From Bacteroidota bacterium (GTDB lineage Bacteria; Bacteroidota; Bacteroidia; Bacteroidales; 4484-276), in assembly GCA_013203545.1 (NCBI GenBank), contig JABMQA010000098.1:1-7136 (forward strand): 7,136 bases of DNA, in the 5' to 3' direction. Positions 6,592 through 7,136 of the stretch are shown here, in pieces. Positions within the stretch are counted from its first letter, which is position 1. Each line of letters opens with the position of its first letter. The translations under genes were made by a program, and so were the position numbers. Under the pieces are notes generated by a model. That model did not search any database and was not told the origin of the DNA. It worked only from the letters and a program-made list of their open reading frames with translations.

Positions 6592-6599
6592 TACTTTTG
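6592..6599 (+). promoter_or_regulatory. -7 element of the iron-sulfur flavoprotein gene
   Basis: TACTTTTG is identical to the tonB -7 box and fits TAnnTTTG. A well-placed -33 TTTG is not visible, which may mean an activator is needed. The predicted start near 6605 leaves an 80-nt leader before ATG 6685. The rest of the 6488-6684 gap shows no recognisable gene or RNA. Confidence 0.6.
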
Positions 6600-6684
6600 C
6601 TGTTACCAAATTCACAACTGAAGTCCTTTGGACATATTGTTTTAGAGCAAACAGCATTTTGTAATTATTTTAACTAAATCATTC

Positions 6685-7136
6685 ATGTACAAGATCAACA
6701 CGCATCCCATTCTGGAGGTTCCTAACCCCGAAAAGGTGAGATTTACTTATAACGGACAAGCCATCGAAGGCGAAGAAGGTTTTACCATTGCTGCAGCCCT
6801 TCACCAGGCAGGCTTCCCCGTTCACAGCCACAGTCTCAAAAACCGTAACCGGAGCCTCGAATGTGGCATCGGTAAATGCGGTGCCTGCGAAATGCTTGTG
6901 GATGGCCGCATCAAAAGAATTTGCATCACCAAGGTGGATGGTATTAAAGAGATCAAAGAGATACCGAAGGATTATACACCGGTTATCGAAGACGTTGATG
7001 TTGATGTTCCAACAAAGGTTTATAAAACACAGGTAGCCATAGTTGGTGCCGGACCCGCAGGGCTCGCCTGCAGGGAAGGGTTGAATAAACATGGTATTCA
7101 CAACATCGTTATCGACAACAACGATAAAATTGGCGG
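6685..7136 (+). CDS. [2Fe-2S]-FAD oxidoreductase fusion (3' end cut)
   Basis: Open from ATG 6685 through the window edge; the 150 complete codons visible are an N-terminal fragment. Residues about 17-85 form a [2Fe-2S] ferredoxin-like domain of the type found in HcnA and sarcosine-oxidase-alpha-like proteins, with Cys60-x4-Cys65-x2-Cys68-x11-Cys80 (ECGIGKCGACEML ... RIC). After a linker, VAIVGAGPAGLACREGL (about 117-133) is a GxGxxG dinucleotide-binding Rossmann motif, and VIDNNDKIGG at the edge is the usual second strand of FAD/NAD-dependent disulfide-type oxidoreductases. Known relatives dehydrogenate small amines or amino acids (hydrogen cyanide synthase, sarcosine, opine or hydroxyproline dehydrogenases), but the substrate cannot be inferred here. 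Gene partners downstream are outside the window. The gene has its own promoter and follows the tonB terminator. Confidence 0.88.
   Translation, partial: MYKINTHPILEVPNPEKVRFTYNGQAIEGEEGFTIAAALHQAGFPVHSHSLKNRNRSLECGIGKCGACEMLVDGRIKRICITKVDGIKEIKEIPKDYTPVIEDVDVDVPTKVYKTQVAIVGAGPAGLACREGLNKHGIHNIVIDNNDKIG

Noticed and set aside
6598..6656. Inverted repeat TGCTGTT/AACAGCA in the leader of the iron-sulfur flavoprotein gene as a riboswitch stem
   Set aside because: Seven pairs across 45 nt with the left arm overlapping the -7 box. No known riboswitch core is recognisable.
6679..7101. 140-codon open frame on the - strand opposite the iron-sulfur flavoprotein gene
   Set aside because: The + strand frame encodes recognisable ferredoxin and Rossmann motifs. 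The opposite frame has no recognisable features and is a shadow.

Overview
The window looks like ordinary chromosome from an AT-rich member of the Bacteroidota (Bacteroidetes). Three things point there. Most genes are preceded by the phylum's -7 promoter element TAnnTTTG, and Shine-Dalgarno sequences are essentially absent. The TonB is a short single-membrane-pass protein with the C-terminal domain typical of the phylum. The order sixA - ppk1 - short ppx also fits. The lineage call is inference from these features, not a database match.

Layout: (1) 1-1523 carries a stand-alone IS66-family transposase with its DDE triad intact; no tnpA/tnpB partners are visible and the element's ends could not be fixed. 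(2) 1603-5102 is a compact same-strand polyphosphate cluster: a SixA-type phosphohistidine phosphatase, full-length polyphosphate kinase Ppk1 and a short Ppx/GppA-type exopolyphosphatase. Gaps are 8 and 30 bp, so one transcript is likely, from a promoter just behind the transposase. (3) 5248-5622 is gcvH, the lipoyl carrier of the glycine cleavage system, with its own promoter. (4) 5751-6431 is a TonB energy transducer with a well-formed promoter and a clear intrinsic terminator (6453-6487). (5) From 6685 to the window's end is the start of a fusion protein: an N-terminal [2Fe-2S] domain followed by an FAD/NAD-binding Rossmann segment. The C-terminal part is cut by the window edge.

All genes lie on the + strand. 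The polyphosphate genes form a functional unit: Ppk1 makes polyP through a phosphohistidine intermediate, Ppx degrades it, and SixA acts on protein phosphohistidine. gcvH, tonB and the iron-sulfur flavoprotein look like separate transcription units. I found no CRISPR array, tRNA, rRNA, phage module or clearly new system. The less ordinary signals are small: repeats and palindromes centred on or flanking promoters (sixA, tonB), an A10 tract inside the gcvH promoter spacer, and the fused [2Fe-2S]/flavin oxidoreductase at the right edge.
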